From the NCBI GenBank assembly GCA_902782145.1, contig CACZLZ010000001.1, positions 62,001 to 126,000 of the forward strand: a stretch of 64,000 bases of DNA, given 5' to 3'. Origin of the DNA: an uncultured Aeromonadales bacterium (GTDB lineage Bacteria > Pseudomonadota > Gammaproteobacteria > Enterobacterales > Succinivibrionaceae). A program made the position numbers and the translations under genes. This document shows, in pieces, positions 1-7,975 of this stretch; position 1 is the stretch's first letter; every line of letters begins with the position of its first letter. The notes under the pieces are model-generated. The model did no database searches. It worked only from the letters and a program-made list of their open reading frames with translations, and was not told the DNA's origin.

Positions 1-1042
1 GCGGGAATACACCGCCGCATTGCTCCGGAACCTCAGGGCCCTGCTGGATCTGCATCCTGGAGGTGATTTCCGGACGGTGTTTGCCGGCGGGGGCACCCCC
101 TCCCTGTTCAGCCCCGGGATCCTGGAGGATCTCCTCACCGGGATCGACCGCATGGCCGGCATTGCAGCGGATGCGGAGATCACCCTGGAAGTCAACCCCG
201 GCACTGCGGGCCCTGATGAGTTCAGGGGCTTCCGCCGGTTTGCCAGCCGCCTGAGCTTCGGGATCCAGAGCCTGGACGACCGCTTCCTCAGAGCCCTGGG
301 GCGGATCCACTGCGCCCGGGAGGCCCGGGAGGCGGTGGACAGCGCCCGGATGGCGGGCTTTGACAACATCAACGCGGACATGATGTACGGCCTGCCGGGA
401 CAGGGGATCGGAGACGCCATGGAAGATCTGAAGCAGATCACGGCCCTTGGACTGCCCCACCTCTCCTGGTATGAGCTGACCCTGGAGGAGGGCACCCCCT
501 TTGGCACCAATCCCCCGCCCGGGATCCCCTCCGAGGACACCCGGGCCGCCATGGCCGAGGAGGGTGTGCGGCTGCTGGCTGACCGGGGATACCGCCGCTA
601 TGAGATCTCCAACTTCTGCCAGGGATCCCATGAATGCCGGCACAACCTGAACTACTGGGAGTTCGGGGACTACTACGGCATCGGCGCCGGGGCCCACTCC
701 AAGATCACACTGGAGGATGAAAGGCAGATCCTCAGGATCCCCCAGGAGGAGGAGCCCCGGAAATACCTCCGCTGCCTTAACTTCACCGCCCTGGGGGAAA
801 GGGTGGATCCGGACTACCTCATGTTCCAGTATTTTCTGAACCGCGCCCGGATCCGGAACGTCACCATCCGCCAGGAGGATATCCTCCGGAAAACATTCCT
901 GCCCCCAGAGACGGTAAACCGGGGGATCCGGGATCTCACCGGGAAGGGATACCTGGAGGTGGCCCCGGAAGGCGGCCACCGGGTGACGGAGCAGGGCTGG
1001 CGCTTTGGCAGCGCACTGCTCCGGGAACTGCTGCCGGACTGA
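1..1042 (+). CDS. hemW: HemW-type radical SAM protein (5'-truncated)
   Basis: The frame is open from the window edge and ends with a TGA at 1040-1042, so the true start and the N-terminal CxxxCxxC iron-sulfur motif lie upstream of the window. What remains shows the radical SAM GGGTPS motif (FAGGGTPSLF), the LEVNPGT strand, SFGIQS, NADMMYGLPGQ and the C-terminal HemN-like segment with HNLNYW and GIGAGAHS. These fit HemW, formerly called a coproporphyrinogen III oxidase-like protein. In the known family HemW is a heme chaperone rather than the oxygen-independent oxidase HemN. The length and the SFGIQSLDD/RIH pattern favour HemW over HemN. A TTG at 20 is in frame, but the open upstream codons show it is internal. 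No terminator is obvious before the next promoter at about 1101. Confidence 0.88.
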   Translation, partial: REYTAALLRNLRALLDLHPGGDFRTVFAGGGTPSLFSPGILEDLLTGIDRMAGIAADAEITLEVNPGTAGPDEFRGFRRFASRLSFGIQSLDDRFLRALGRIHCAREAREAVDSARMAGFDNINADMMYGLPGQGIGDAMEDLKQITALGLPHLSWYELTLEEGTPFGTNPPPGIPSEDTRAAMAEEGVRLLADRGYRRYEISNFCQGSHECRHNLNYWEFGDYYGIGAGAHSKITLEDERQILRIPQEEEPRKYLRCLNFTALGERVDPDYLMFQYFLNRARIRNVTIRQEDILRKTFLPPETVNRGIRDLTGKGYLEVAPEGGHRVTEQGWRFGSALLRELLPD

Positions 1043-1100
1043 GAACCTTACAGCAAAGCCCGGCAAAAGCCCCCGTAAACCCGCGCCGCCGCCGAAGTCA

Positions 1101-1129
1101 TTGCGGCACCGGGGCAAAAAAACTATAAT
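1101..1129 (+). promoter_or_regulatory. Sigma-70-type promoter for the 109-aa gene
   Basis: TTGCGG at 1101-1106 and a consensus TATAAT at 1124-1129 are separated by exactly 17 bp, about 38 bp upstream of the ATG at 1168. The local sequence is AT-rich within a GC-rich background, which supports a genuine promoter. Confidence 0.7.
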
Positions 1130-1167
1130 CCCCACATCACACAACAACACCCATCAGGCAAAAGAAC

Positions 1168-1497
1168 ATGAGAGTACAATTCGTTGCAAACAGCGTCACC
1201 CTGAAGTCCTTTGAGCAGAAGAATGCCATTCTGGAGGCCGGCGACGCCAAGGATTCCCTAAAGGCCGTTGACGCCTACATCAACTGGTTCACCGGCGAGA
1301 TCAAGTCCCTGGAGAACTGGAAGTCCTTCCTTCCGGTGCATGAGAATTTTGAGAAGTTCAGCCAGGACAAGCTGCGCCCCGTTCAGCTGAAGGACGCCTA
1401 CACCTGGGAGTGCACCAAGGCTGACAATGATGAGCAGATGGAGCGCATCAACTCCTTCCTGGTCCAGTACAACAGCGCCGCTCGGGATCTGGCCTGA
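1168..1497 (+). CDS. Small hypothetical protein, 109 aa, monocistronic
   Basis: I do not recognise a family. The product is a soluble-looking 109-residue protein beginning MRVQFVANSV, with no signal peptide or membrane segment, rich in Lys, Glu and Asn and probably mostly helical after residue 15. It contains one Trp-rich stretch (INWFTGEIKSLENWKSF, about residues 38-54). It sits between hemW and srmB as a stand-alone unit with a strong promoter 38 bp upstream and a perfect 11-bp terminator hairpin 55 bp downstream, so it is probably well expressed. Codon use and GATC content match the host, so there is no sign of recent transfer. The start is the ATG close to the promoter; an alternative open frame over its 5' end (1005-1214) lacks support. 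Confidence 0.75.
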   Translation: MRVQFVANSVTLKSFEQKNAILEAGDAKDSLKAVDAYINWFTGEIKSLENWKSFLPVHENFEKFSQDKLRPVQLKDAYTWECTKADNDEQMERINSFLVQYNSAARDLA

Positions 1498-1552
1498 TCC
1501 CCCGGAGCCGAGGCTCCTGATCCGGAACCAGATGGGTTCTGATCCCCCAGGC

Positions 1553-1578
1553 AAAATGCCGGCAGATGCCGGCATTTT
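1553..1578 (+). terminator. Rho-independent terminator after the 109-aa gene
   Basis: An 11-bp perfect stem (AAAATGCCGGC with GCCGGCATTTT) closes a 4-nt AGAT loop. The A and T flanks make it usable on either strand, so it could also stop transcription arriving from srmB (leftward, stop at 1695). Confidence 0.75.
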
Positions 1579-1694
1579 CCATTTCTGGCTCATTAAAAGC
1601 CCCGCCGTGACGGGTCCGGGACGGGCGATCCGGGGACACTGCATGTTCCCCGGAAGGGGCCACATCAGGAAGGCACTGCGGATGACGATGCAGT

Positions 1695-3062
1695 TCAGGT
1701 TCCCGATCCGGCAGCAGGTTTGTCCCCGGAGTCTGATCTGGCGCCCTGGGAGGAGGGTTGAACCGGGGCGGTACCGCCGGCCCCGGCGGATGCCCGGGCC
1801 GCCTTCCTGGCGGCAAAATCCGGCTTGCCCTTGTCCCGGCGGTTCCTGAGACGATCCTTGGTGCGCTTCCGGGGCTCCGGCTCCTCCTCCTTCTTCCGCT
1901 TGCCCCTGAACTGGGGGATCCGGGTCTCAGGCCGGAGCTCCTGGATCACCCGCCGGGAGATACGCTCCCCGGTGTAGCGCTCAAACCGGGCCAGCCGCGG
2001 ATAGTCATGGGCCTCCACCAGGTTCAGGGCCGTGCCCTTCCTGCCGGCCCGGGCGGTGCGGCCGATGCGGTGCACATAGACATCCGCCGAATAGGGGAGA
2101 TCATAGTTGATCACATGGGTGATATCCGGGACATCCAGTCCCCTGGAGGCCACGTCCGTGGCCACCAGGAAGGGAACCTGCCCGGAGGAGAAGGATGCCA
2201 GGGCGGCGCTGCGCTTCTCCTGCTCCATCTCCCCCTGAAGATAGGCTGCCTGGATCCCGGAGGACTGGAGAAAACTTCTGAGCTGGGCCAGCTGCTCCCG
2301 GGTCTTGACGAAGATCAATGCTTTGCCAACCTCCTCCTGCTGCAGGAGATGCCTGAGCAGACGGTTCTTGTGATCCAGGCTGTCGGCATAATAGAAGCGC
2401 TGGGGGATCTTGCGCTTCTCCGAGCGGGGGGCGGAGGAGCTGATCCGCACCGGATCATGCAGCACCTCGGCGGCAAACTTCTCCAGGCCCAGGCCCTCCA
2501 ATGTGGCAGAGAACAGCATGGTCTGGGAGCGGCGATCCACAGCCCGGGAAATGGCCCCCACATCGTCGATGAACCCCATGTCCAGCATGCGGTCAGCCTC
2601 GTCAATGATCAGGATCTCCACCGTCTTCCCGGGAAAGGCATGGTTGCGCACATATTCCATGAGGCGCCCGGGAGTGGCCACAATGATATCCACGGCATCG
2701 GCGAAGGCCTTCTCCTGCTCCTCGTAGCCCACGCCTCCAATGACATAGGCCACCTCCACCCCGCAGCCGGCGGACAAGGTCTCCGCAGCCTCGCCGATCT
2801 GCATGGCCAGCTCCCTTGTGGGAGTCAGGATCAGGATCCGGGGGCCCCGGATCTTCCGCCGGGGGAAATCCAGAAGATGCTGGATGCACGGCAGCAGAAA
2901 GGCTGCGGTCTTCCCGGTGCCGGTGGGGGCGCCCACCATCAGATCATGGCCCATCAGGGCCTCGGGAATGGCCTCGGTCTGCACAGTGGTGGGCCGGCTG
3001 TAGCCGGCGGCGGCCACCGCCTGGAGCAGGGACTCATCAATATCAAGATCAGCAAACTGCAT
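1695..3062 (-). CDS. srmB: ATP-dependent RNA helicase SrmB (DEAD-box)
   Basis: The 455-aa product has every DEAD-box motif: APTGTGKT (about 45-52), PTRELA, TPGR, DEAD (154-157), SAT (185-187), RGLD and HRIGRTARAG, followed by a basic Lys/Arg/Glu-rich tail. Phrases such as DFPRRK, RILILTPTRELAMQ, LVEAHD and VIDELRP-like residues near the core end favour SrmB over RhlE or DeaD. SrmB is known to assist early 50S ribosomal subunit assembly. The start is the ATG at 3062 (MQFADLDIDESLL), preceded by AGGAG; an in-frame extension to 3173 has no homologous look. It is divergent from trmN, the same arrangement as in Escherichia coli, which supports both calls. Confidence 0.93.
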   Translation of the reverse strand: MQFADLDIDESLLQAVAAAGYSRPTTVQTEAIPEALMGHDLMVGAPTGTGKTAAFLLPCIQHLLDFPRRKIRGPRILILTPTRELAMQIGEAAETLSAGCGVEVAYVIGGVGYEEQEKAFADAVDIIVATPGRLMEYVRNHAFPGKTVEILIIDEADRMLDMGFIDDVGAISRAVDRRSQTMLFSATLEGLGLEKFAAEVLHDPVRISSSAPRSEKRKIPQRFYYADSLDHKNRLLRHLLQQEEVGKALIFVKTREQLAQLRSFLQSSGIQAAYLQGEMEQEKRSAALASFSSGQVPFLVATDVASRGLDVPDITHVINYDLPYSADVYVHRIGRTARAGRKGTALNLVEAHDYPRLARFERYTGERISRRVIQELRPETRIPQFRGKRKKEEEPEPRKRTKDRLRNRRDKGKPDFAARKAARASAGAGGTAPVQPSSQGARSDSGDKPAAGSGT

Positions 3063-3120
3063 GGGATCTCCTGTGAACTTCACCGGCGGGAAAAGGTGAG
3101 CCCTGACCGGCACTCCCGAA

Positions 3121-3149
3121 ATTATATCCCATAAATTCCGGACTGCCCG
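3121..3149 (-). promoter_or_regulatory. Candidate srmB promoter
   Basis: On the minus strand a consensus TATAAT lies at 3126-3121, about 60 bp upstream of the srmB ATG. The hexamer 17 bp further upstream (CGGGCA at 3149-3144) is a poor -35 match, so the promoter may need an activator or rely mainly on the -10. Confidence 0.45.
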
Positions 3150-3179
3150 GGGGAATTGCGGATCCCCGAACAATGCCGG

Positions 3180-3209
3180 GATCAGATCAGATCAGATCAG
3201 ATCAGATCC
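3180..3209. repeat. Pentanucleotide tract (GATCA)5 + GATCC
   Basis: Five perfect GATCA units (3180-3204) are followed by GATCC (3205-3209), giving six GATC sites in 30 bp. The tract lies in the intergenic region between divergent srmB and trmN, upstream of both start codons. The unit length is not a multiple of three and the copies are perfect, as in slippage-prone simple repeats. Confidence 0.95.
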
Positions 3210-3336
3210 GGCACAGGCTCCGGTGCACTGCCGGCTTGAGCCTGATCCCGTGAGCCTGGACAGGCCCCCAGGGCCCCATTCCGCAGGTTTCCCGGGCCGG
3301 AGCCGGGAAAGCATGACACCATCAGAAGGAGACACC

Positions 3337-4089
3337 ATGGGCGGCAGCCAGTTCAGATTCCGGCACTTCACCATCCGGCAGGATCGGTGCGCCATGAAAG
3401 TATCCACCGACAGCGTCATTCTGGGATGCCTCACCGATCCGCCGCCCCGGGGAAGGATCCTGGATGTGGGCACTGGCACCGGTCTGCTGGCCCTGATGAT
3501 GGCCTTCCGGGGCGGGGAATCCGTGGACGCCCTGGAGATTGAGCCTGAGGCCGCCGCCCAGGCTGCAGAGAATGTAGACGCCAGCGGCATGGGAGGAAGG
3601 ATCCATGTGATCACCGGGGATTTCCGGGAGTTCAGGCCGGAGGTGCCCTACCGGCTCATCATATCCAATCCCCCCTATTTTCCCCCGGGGGTCGCCGCCT
3701 CCTCCCGGGCCCGGGATCTGTCCCGCTCCACCGCCGCCCTCACCCACCGTGATCTGCTGCTCCAAAGCTCCGCCCTGCTGGAGAAAGGGGGCATGCTGTC
3801 CCTGTGCGTGCCCGCCACCGCCGTCCCCGCTTTGGAGAACACCCTGACCGTAACCGATCTGCTCATCTCCCGCAGGGTGGCTGTGCGCTCCGTGCCGGCA
3901 AAGCCCTGCTACCTGGAAGTGCTGCAGCTACTGAAGGCTCCCGGGAAGACAGTTCTTCCGATCCGGGAGGAGCTCTGCATCCGGGACAGCAGCGGGGCAT
4001 ACTCTGAGGAGTACCGCCGCCTGGCCGGCGCCACCTACGCTGACGAATGGTCCGGCAACCGGACCACCACCGGCAAAGAAGGCGCATGA
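3337..4089 (+). CDS. trmN: tRNA1(Val) adenine-37 N6-methyltransferase (TrmN/YfiC)
   Basis: The 250-aa product has the SAM-binding motif ILDVGTGTGLLAL (about 41-53) and the catalytic NPPY motif (111-114) of N6-adenine methyltransferases. Its N-terminal stretch QDRCAMKVSTDSVILG matches the TrmN family, which in E. coli methylates A37 of tRNA1(Val). The start chosen is the ATG at 3337, preceded by AAGGAG with ideal spacing; this gives a family-like length, whereas the open frame runs back to 3223 through non-homologous sequence and would bring the GATCA tract close. It is divergent from srmB as in enterobacteria. Downstream, after 56 bp, begins the lower-GC convergent protease/ATPase island, so trmN marks the left edge of that insertion. 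Confidence 0.92.
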   Translation: MGGSQFRFRHFTIRQDRCAMKVSTDSVILGCLTDPPPRGRILDVGTGTGLLALMMAFRGGESVDALEIEPEAAAQAAENVDASGMGGRIHVITGDFREFRPEVPYRLIISNPPYFPPGVAASSRARDLSRSTAALTHRDLLLQSSALLEKGGMLSLCVPATAVPALENTLTVTDLLISRRVAVRSVPAKPCYLEVLQLLKAPGKTVLPIREELCIRDSSGAYSEEYRRLAGATYADEWSGNRTTTGKEGA

Positions 4090-4145
4090 GCATAAAAGCG
4101 GTCCGGGCAGGTGCGCTGGTTACCGATCCAGTTGCAAGATCTCTG

Positions 4146-6389
4146 TCACTCCAATGTTATTTCCTGATTTAGCATGTTGTAGACCTCAATCTGGTTTTTC
4201 ACCTCCAACCGACTGACAATCCACCCCTTCAAATTCGCCTGGTTGATAAAATCCTCAATTCGGTTGATCCCCTTGATCTCCTTCAATGTGACTACTGCGG
4301 CAAATCGGAGTCCATGCTCGTCCATTTTTCCCAAACGCTGTACAGCTTTGATGCTCATGCCCCACATAGGATTTGACTGATTGAGCACTGGCTTAGCCTT
4401 CTTGCGTCCGGTGAAGGTTTCTATCACACATTTCACATTGTCCCACTTCCTGAACTCATTTCTAGCGGACTCTTCACTTAGGAATGCAGGAGCATCGTCA
4501 AAATGCCGTGAGTCACCGCTAACCGGAACGATACCACCCCTTGCACCGCTTAAACGGCCCAATGAGATCTGGAGTTCAGTGTTGGTATAGTCTACCCCCT
4601 GACAGCGTGAGCACCGTGGAAAATAGCACATGGTAGCCCGTGCAACATATGGATATAGGCCATCAACAAGGGGCACCGGGAAATGATAATTGTAGGTGTC
4701 ATACTTCTCAGCAGTGTCAGAAACAATAAACTTGATCTCATCATCGCCGGTAGTGAGGATATCCCTTATCTTCACCGGGACAACCCCGCGGCCCACCAGG
4801 ACAGATCTTTCATAGGATGGTTCCCGGTTCCATGAGACCGCCGAATCAATCAGCAGAGCTTTTGCCTCCTGCCTGTTCAGGCCCATTACATGGATCAAGT
4901 AGGCCATTTTCCGTGTTACAAATGGAGCCGCAAAACTGGTACCGGTAACGCATTGCAGCCCCAGTGGCTCACAGACGTGTATGTACCCATTCTGATCCCC
5001 ACCGTAATAGGCAATGTCCGGCTTAATGAAAAAGGACAGCACCTCACCCCGGCGGTCATAACTTGTGGGATTGCCATTAAAGTCCACCGAATTCACCACC
5101 AGTGAATTTATGGAATCGGCCGGAGAGCCGATCCTAATCCTCTTCTGACCCTTCATTGTTCCGTTGGTTCCGGCGACGACAAATATCACGTCATACTCAT
5201 ACTGAAGTTCGTCAAGCACTGCTCCCTCAACGGAAATGCTGTTGTCGCTAATCTCATCCTTCGATCCCAAAGACAGATTCCAGACCTTAATATCCAAATT
5301 CCTGGAAACAATATCCCGGATCTCCTTAATAATGCTGAAAGAACTGAAGCCTTTCTGCAGGGCAACACCAAAGTGCCTAACTCTGAATCTTCCACAGCCA
5401 TCGTCCAGACGGGGATTGATTCTTGGTGCATCAACTATGAGAGACGTCACTCCGGTACCGTGACAGTAGTCTTCAGGGGATCTAGATATGTTCCCAGAAA
5501 TCATGTCATGGTACTCAACCCATTCGCTGAAATAGACCCGGGTATCAAATAGGGTGTCGATAACACCAATCACCGGCTCGTGGGACGGCGCGGGAATCAG
5601 TCCACAGGCAAAACTTTCCGGAGTACTAAAACCTTCAGGCGACAATGCGGCAAAATCCTCCGCCGCCATTGACACCAGGTACGGGACCTCCCTCAGAACC
5701 ACAGCCACATCCTTTTCCTCAAGCAGTACAGAGTTGCGCCCAATCATTTTGACAACCGGGACCCGGATGTTGAGCCGACTTAAGATTCCAATGGCATCCA
5801 AATCAACATCATAGAAAGTAACTACTGTGTCTCCGTTAACCTTGGTTGCATCCATTTCCACCCCAAAAGACTCTACCAGGCAGGAATCCCTTAGGTACTG
5901 CCTGAAGACACTCTTGGACAAGCCAAAATCGCTGTATGGCAGGAGATCCATAATCCGGCGGTCGGCAAACTCGCACTCCGATAGAATACCTGCGACAAAG
6001 GAACTGGCAAACAGTTTGATCACCTGACCGGAGGTTTCAATAGTTCTGTCCAATATCTCCCTAGATATGAAATGTGTGATGATATGCTTAGTTCTGTCCC
6101 GGGTAAATCTAGCACCCACAACAGTGTCCGAAGGATTGCCCTCACCAGCTAGATAGCCACTAATCCGATTTGACTTGGACACAATCCGCCTGTAGTAAAC
6201 ACTTGCCAGTACACCATTTATAAGATCCTTGCCCTCCCAGAATTCTTTAACCCTAAGAAGTGATTTATGAAGTTTTTCAAGATGATCCAAGTTGGCAGGA
6301 ACTCCGGATGGAAGCCTTAGGATCCTGGCACCTGAAGGTCGGGACCGGTGTTCGAACCTCCGCCCCCGGAGAGTCAGTATGCTATTCAC
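4146..6389 (-). CDS. S8 subtilisin-like serine protease of an ATPase/protease pair
   Basis: The 747-aa protein has an intact subtilase triad: Asp278 in VIDT, His310 in HGTGV and Ser485 in GTSFAAP, with the oxyanion Asn409 in AGTNG. There is no signal peptide, so it is probably cytoplasmic. About 270 N-terminal residues of unknown fold precede the protease core and about 240 follow it, including CYFPRCSRCQGVDYT, a Cys-containing stretch that may bind metal. It starts with GTG, overlapping the TGA of the upstream ATPase gene (GTGA), so the two are translationally coupled. Large cytoplasmic S8 proteases paired with AAA ATPases are known as predicted or reported anti-phage modules (I recall the names IteS/IteA from annotation databases, not verified here). 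Lower GC and fewer GATC words than neighbours indicate acquisition. Confidence 0.88.
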   Translation of the reverse strand: MNSILTLRGRRFEHRSRPSGARILRLPSGVPANLDHLEKLHKSLLRVKEFWEGKDLINGVLASVYYRRIVSKSNRISGYLAGEGNPSDTVVGARFTRDRTKHIITHFISREILDRTIETSGQVIKLFASSFVAGILSECEFADRRIMDLLPYSDFGLSKSVFRQYLRDSCLVESFGVEMDATKVNGDTVVTFYDVDLDAIGILSRLNIRVPVVKMIGRNSVLLEEKDVAVVLREVPYLVSMAAEDFAALSPEGFSTPESFACGLIPAPSHEPVIGVIDTLFDTRVYFSEWVEYHDMISGNISRSPEDYCHGTGVTSLIVDAPRINPRLDDGCGRFRVRHFGVALQKGFSSFSIIKEIRDIVSRNLDIKVWNLSLGSKDEISDNSISVEGAVLDELQYEYDVIFVVAGTNGTMKGQKRIRIGSPADSINSLVVNSVDFNGNPTSYDRRGEVLSFFIKPDIAYYGGDQNGYIHVCEPLGLQCVTGTSFAAPFVTRKMAYLIHVMGLNRQEAKALLIDSAVSWNREPSYERSVLVGRGVVPVKIRDILTTGDDEIKFIVSDTAEKYDTYNYHFPVPLVDGLYPYVARATMCYFPRCSRCQGVDYTNTELQISLGRLSGARGGIVPVSGDSRHFDDAPAFLSEESARNEFRKWDNVKCVIETFTGRKKAKPVLNQSNPMWGMSIKAVQRLGKMDEHGLRFAAVVTLKEIKGINRIEDFINQANLKGWIVSRLEVKNQIEVYNMLNQEITLE

Positions 6390-7426
6390 TGCGGATCCTC
6401 CTTCAGTTCACGAGAAACACTGCTTTTGGAAATACCGGTCAGAATTTCCATTTCCCTGACGGTGAAGCCCATGTCGTGGAGATCGCTCAAAGACGGGATC
6501 TTTCCACCAGACAGACCCTTCATAATGCGCTTGAGATAGTCATAAGGATCTGAGGCGTCACTGAAAGCTAGAGATGTGCGGATAAGGTTCTTCAGTTCCC
6601 CGGGATTGGGGATGTTGCCTGAAGTTTTCAGGATTTTTCTGAATAGGCGGGTGTCTCTGGCAATGTTCTTGAACTGCTTCATAAAACTGTCCAACACAGC
6701 CTCACCCACCTCAATCTTGTCTTCAGGAGAATAGCGGTCAAAATCGATCACTGCATCGAAGCGTCTGATTAAAGCCCTGTCCAGTTCAGAAAAGAGATTG
6801 GTAGTAGCTATGATCACAGTTTTAGCAGGAACCGCCTCCAAGGATTTGAAAAATGCTGAAGTCACCCGGCCCATTTCCCTAACATCATTTCTGTTGATAC
6901 GATCCAAAGCGATGGTGTCTATCTCATCAAACAAGATCACGTGCCGTTCAGGGAATGGTAATCGGCTGATCTCATTGAACAGCGCAACTATGTTCTTGGC
7001 CGTCTGTCCCAGTCTGCTATCAACCAGGCTACTGAAATCTGCCTGCAGCATCTGCCTTCCAAGTAGCCTTGCCACATGCTTTGAACTTTCGGTCTTTCCC
7101 GTACCAGGAGCACCCACAAATAGGAATTTGTTAATGCCCACTCCTCGGCCTACCGCATTGATTACCCCCTTAAGATCATTCATCACTGCTACCGGCAGAG
7201 GAAGGGGGGAAGAATCGGGCTTTACGGCAACCAAGCCTGGGCCCAGTTCCTCGCACTGGGGAAAAAAACAGCCGGAGGGATTCATAAGACCCATAATATA
7301 CTCTGCAAGTTGATGATCCCCGTTCACGTCAAAATACCGTGCAACATTCACAGCCTTATCCCTAAACTCAGGCTCACGGTGCTCATAATGGTACTTGATC
7401 AGATCAATCACATCTCCCTTCTTCAT
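6386..7426 (-). CDS. AAA family ATPase partner of the S8 protease
   Basis: The 346-aa protein has Walker A GAPGTGKT (105-112), Walker B ILFDEID (164-170), sensor-1 ATTN (207-210) and an arginine-finger-like RRFD (221-224), so it is a classical AAA-type ATPase. The last 30 residues (VREMEILTGISKSSVSREL) resemble a helix-turn-helix and could bind DNA or the partner. The ATG at 7426 is preceded by GGAAGGAG at 7-nt spacing, so it is preferred over the in-frame start at 7453. The gene is upstream of, and overlaps by four bases, the subtilase gene. By analogy with known pairs the ATPase may sense infection or control or feed the protease; that is inference. Composition is foreign relative to flanking genes. 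Confidence 0.88.
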   Translation of the reverse strand: MKKGDVIDLIKYHYEHREPEFRDKAVNVARYFDVNGDHQLAEYIMGLMNPSGCFFPQCEELGPGLVAVKPDSSPLPLPVAVMNDLKGVINAVGRGVGINKFLFVGAPGTGKTESSKHVARLLGRQMLQADFSSLVDSRLGQTAKNIVALFNEISRLPFPERHVILFDEIDTIALDRINRNDVREMGRVTSAFFKSLEAVPAKTVIIATTNLFSELDRALIRRFDAVIDFDRYSPEDKIEVGEAVLDSFMKQFKNIARDTRLFRKILKTSGNIPNPGELKNLIRTSLAFSDASDPYDYLKRIMKGLSGGKIPSLSDLHDMGFTVREMEILTGISKSSVSRELKEDPQ

Positions 7427-7473
7427 GGTCCAACTCCTTCCTATGCCGTTCATGGCGTGCTCAACTTAATATC

Positions 7474-7501
7474 ATTTTACCCAATTTGGGACACACAACA
7501 A
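7474..7501 (-). promoter_or_regulatory. Candidate promoter of the ATPase/protease operon
   Basis: On the minus strand TTGTTG (7501-7496) and TAAAAT (7479-7474) are 16 bp apart, ending about 48 bp before the ATPase ATG. A palindrome CCCAATTTGGG (7480-7490) fills most of the spacer, and the first of three 21-bp repeats overlaps the -35, an arrangement typical of a repressible promoter. Confidence 0.5.
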
Positions 7502-7540
7502 GTATTCTGGGACAAACAACAAGCGTTCTGGGACAGACAT
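7485..7540. repeat. Three phased repeats (TGGGACA-AACAAG), 21-bp period
   Basis: GGGACA occurs at 7488, 7509 and 7530, exactly 21 bp apart. The first two copies also share the following ACAACAAG, and copies two and three share the preceding TTCT. Two helical turns per unit would put bound protein on one face of the DNA. The array lies just upstream of the ATPase gene. It could be an operator for the island or the remnant of a transposon end carrying transposase-binding repeats. Confidence 0.9.
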
Positions 7541-7975
7541 ACCATTTCTAACCTAGTCTCCCCACACTCACTTTCTGCAATACATCTCAGCCGCCATTCA
7601 GTGCATAGACAGCATCACGCTCTGCCATAAAACGTCTTAGTTAAAAACTCCCATGGATCAGCACTTAAAACTACGCCATTCTCTGCCCATATCGTTTTTT
7701 GCAAGAGGTCTGGATGAAATTCCCTGTCTCCTTCAGGCAATACCCCACCGGAGCCAAATAGCAACCCTGAGTCCGGACATTCATATCCTCCTGCCGAGAA
7801 AATATAAAAATCCTGATAGACGGCTTTGCTGATCTTTGATCCCCGCAGTTTATTGACCCTGCCCCATGACTTATAATCAAACTATGTGATATAAGTATGA
7901 AATGAGTGTGATATTAAGCAGTTAACTAGTGCATAGAAGGCAGTCCTGCCTGCATCCGGTCAACCGCGTTCTGTT
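7541..7975. other. Gene-free AT-richer spacer at the right edge of the island
   Basis: About 430 bp with no convincing coding frame. Short frames on both strands lack ribosome binding sites or recognisable motifs. The composition resembles the ATPase/protease island more than the flanking genes, so this stretch is probably part of the acquired segment or decayed sequence. Confidence 0.6.

Noticed and set aside
6330-6385. tRNA-like T-loop phrase (GGTTCGAAC on the minus strand) near the 5' end of the protease gene, as a possible attachment site
   Set aside because: The flanking bases do not form a T-stem, no other tRNA arm is present, and the phrase is explained by coding sequence (RRFEHRSRPSG).
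7671-7880. 69-codon frame in the spacer right of the island
   Set aside because: No motif, no ribosome binding site, composition of random AT-richer DNA.
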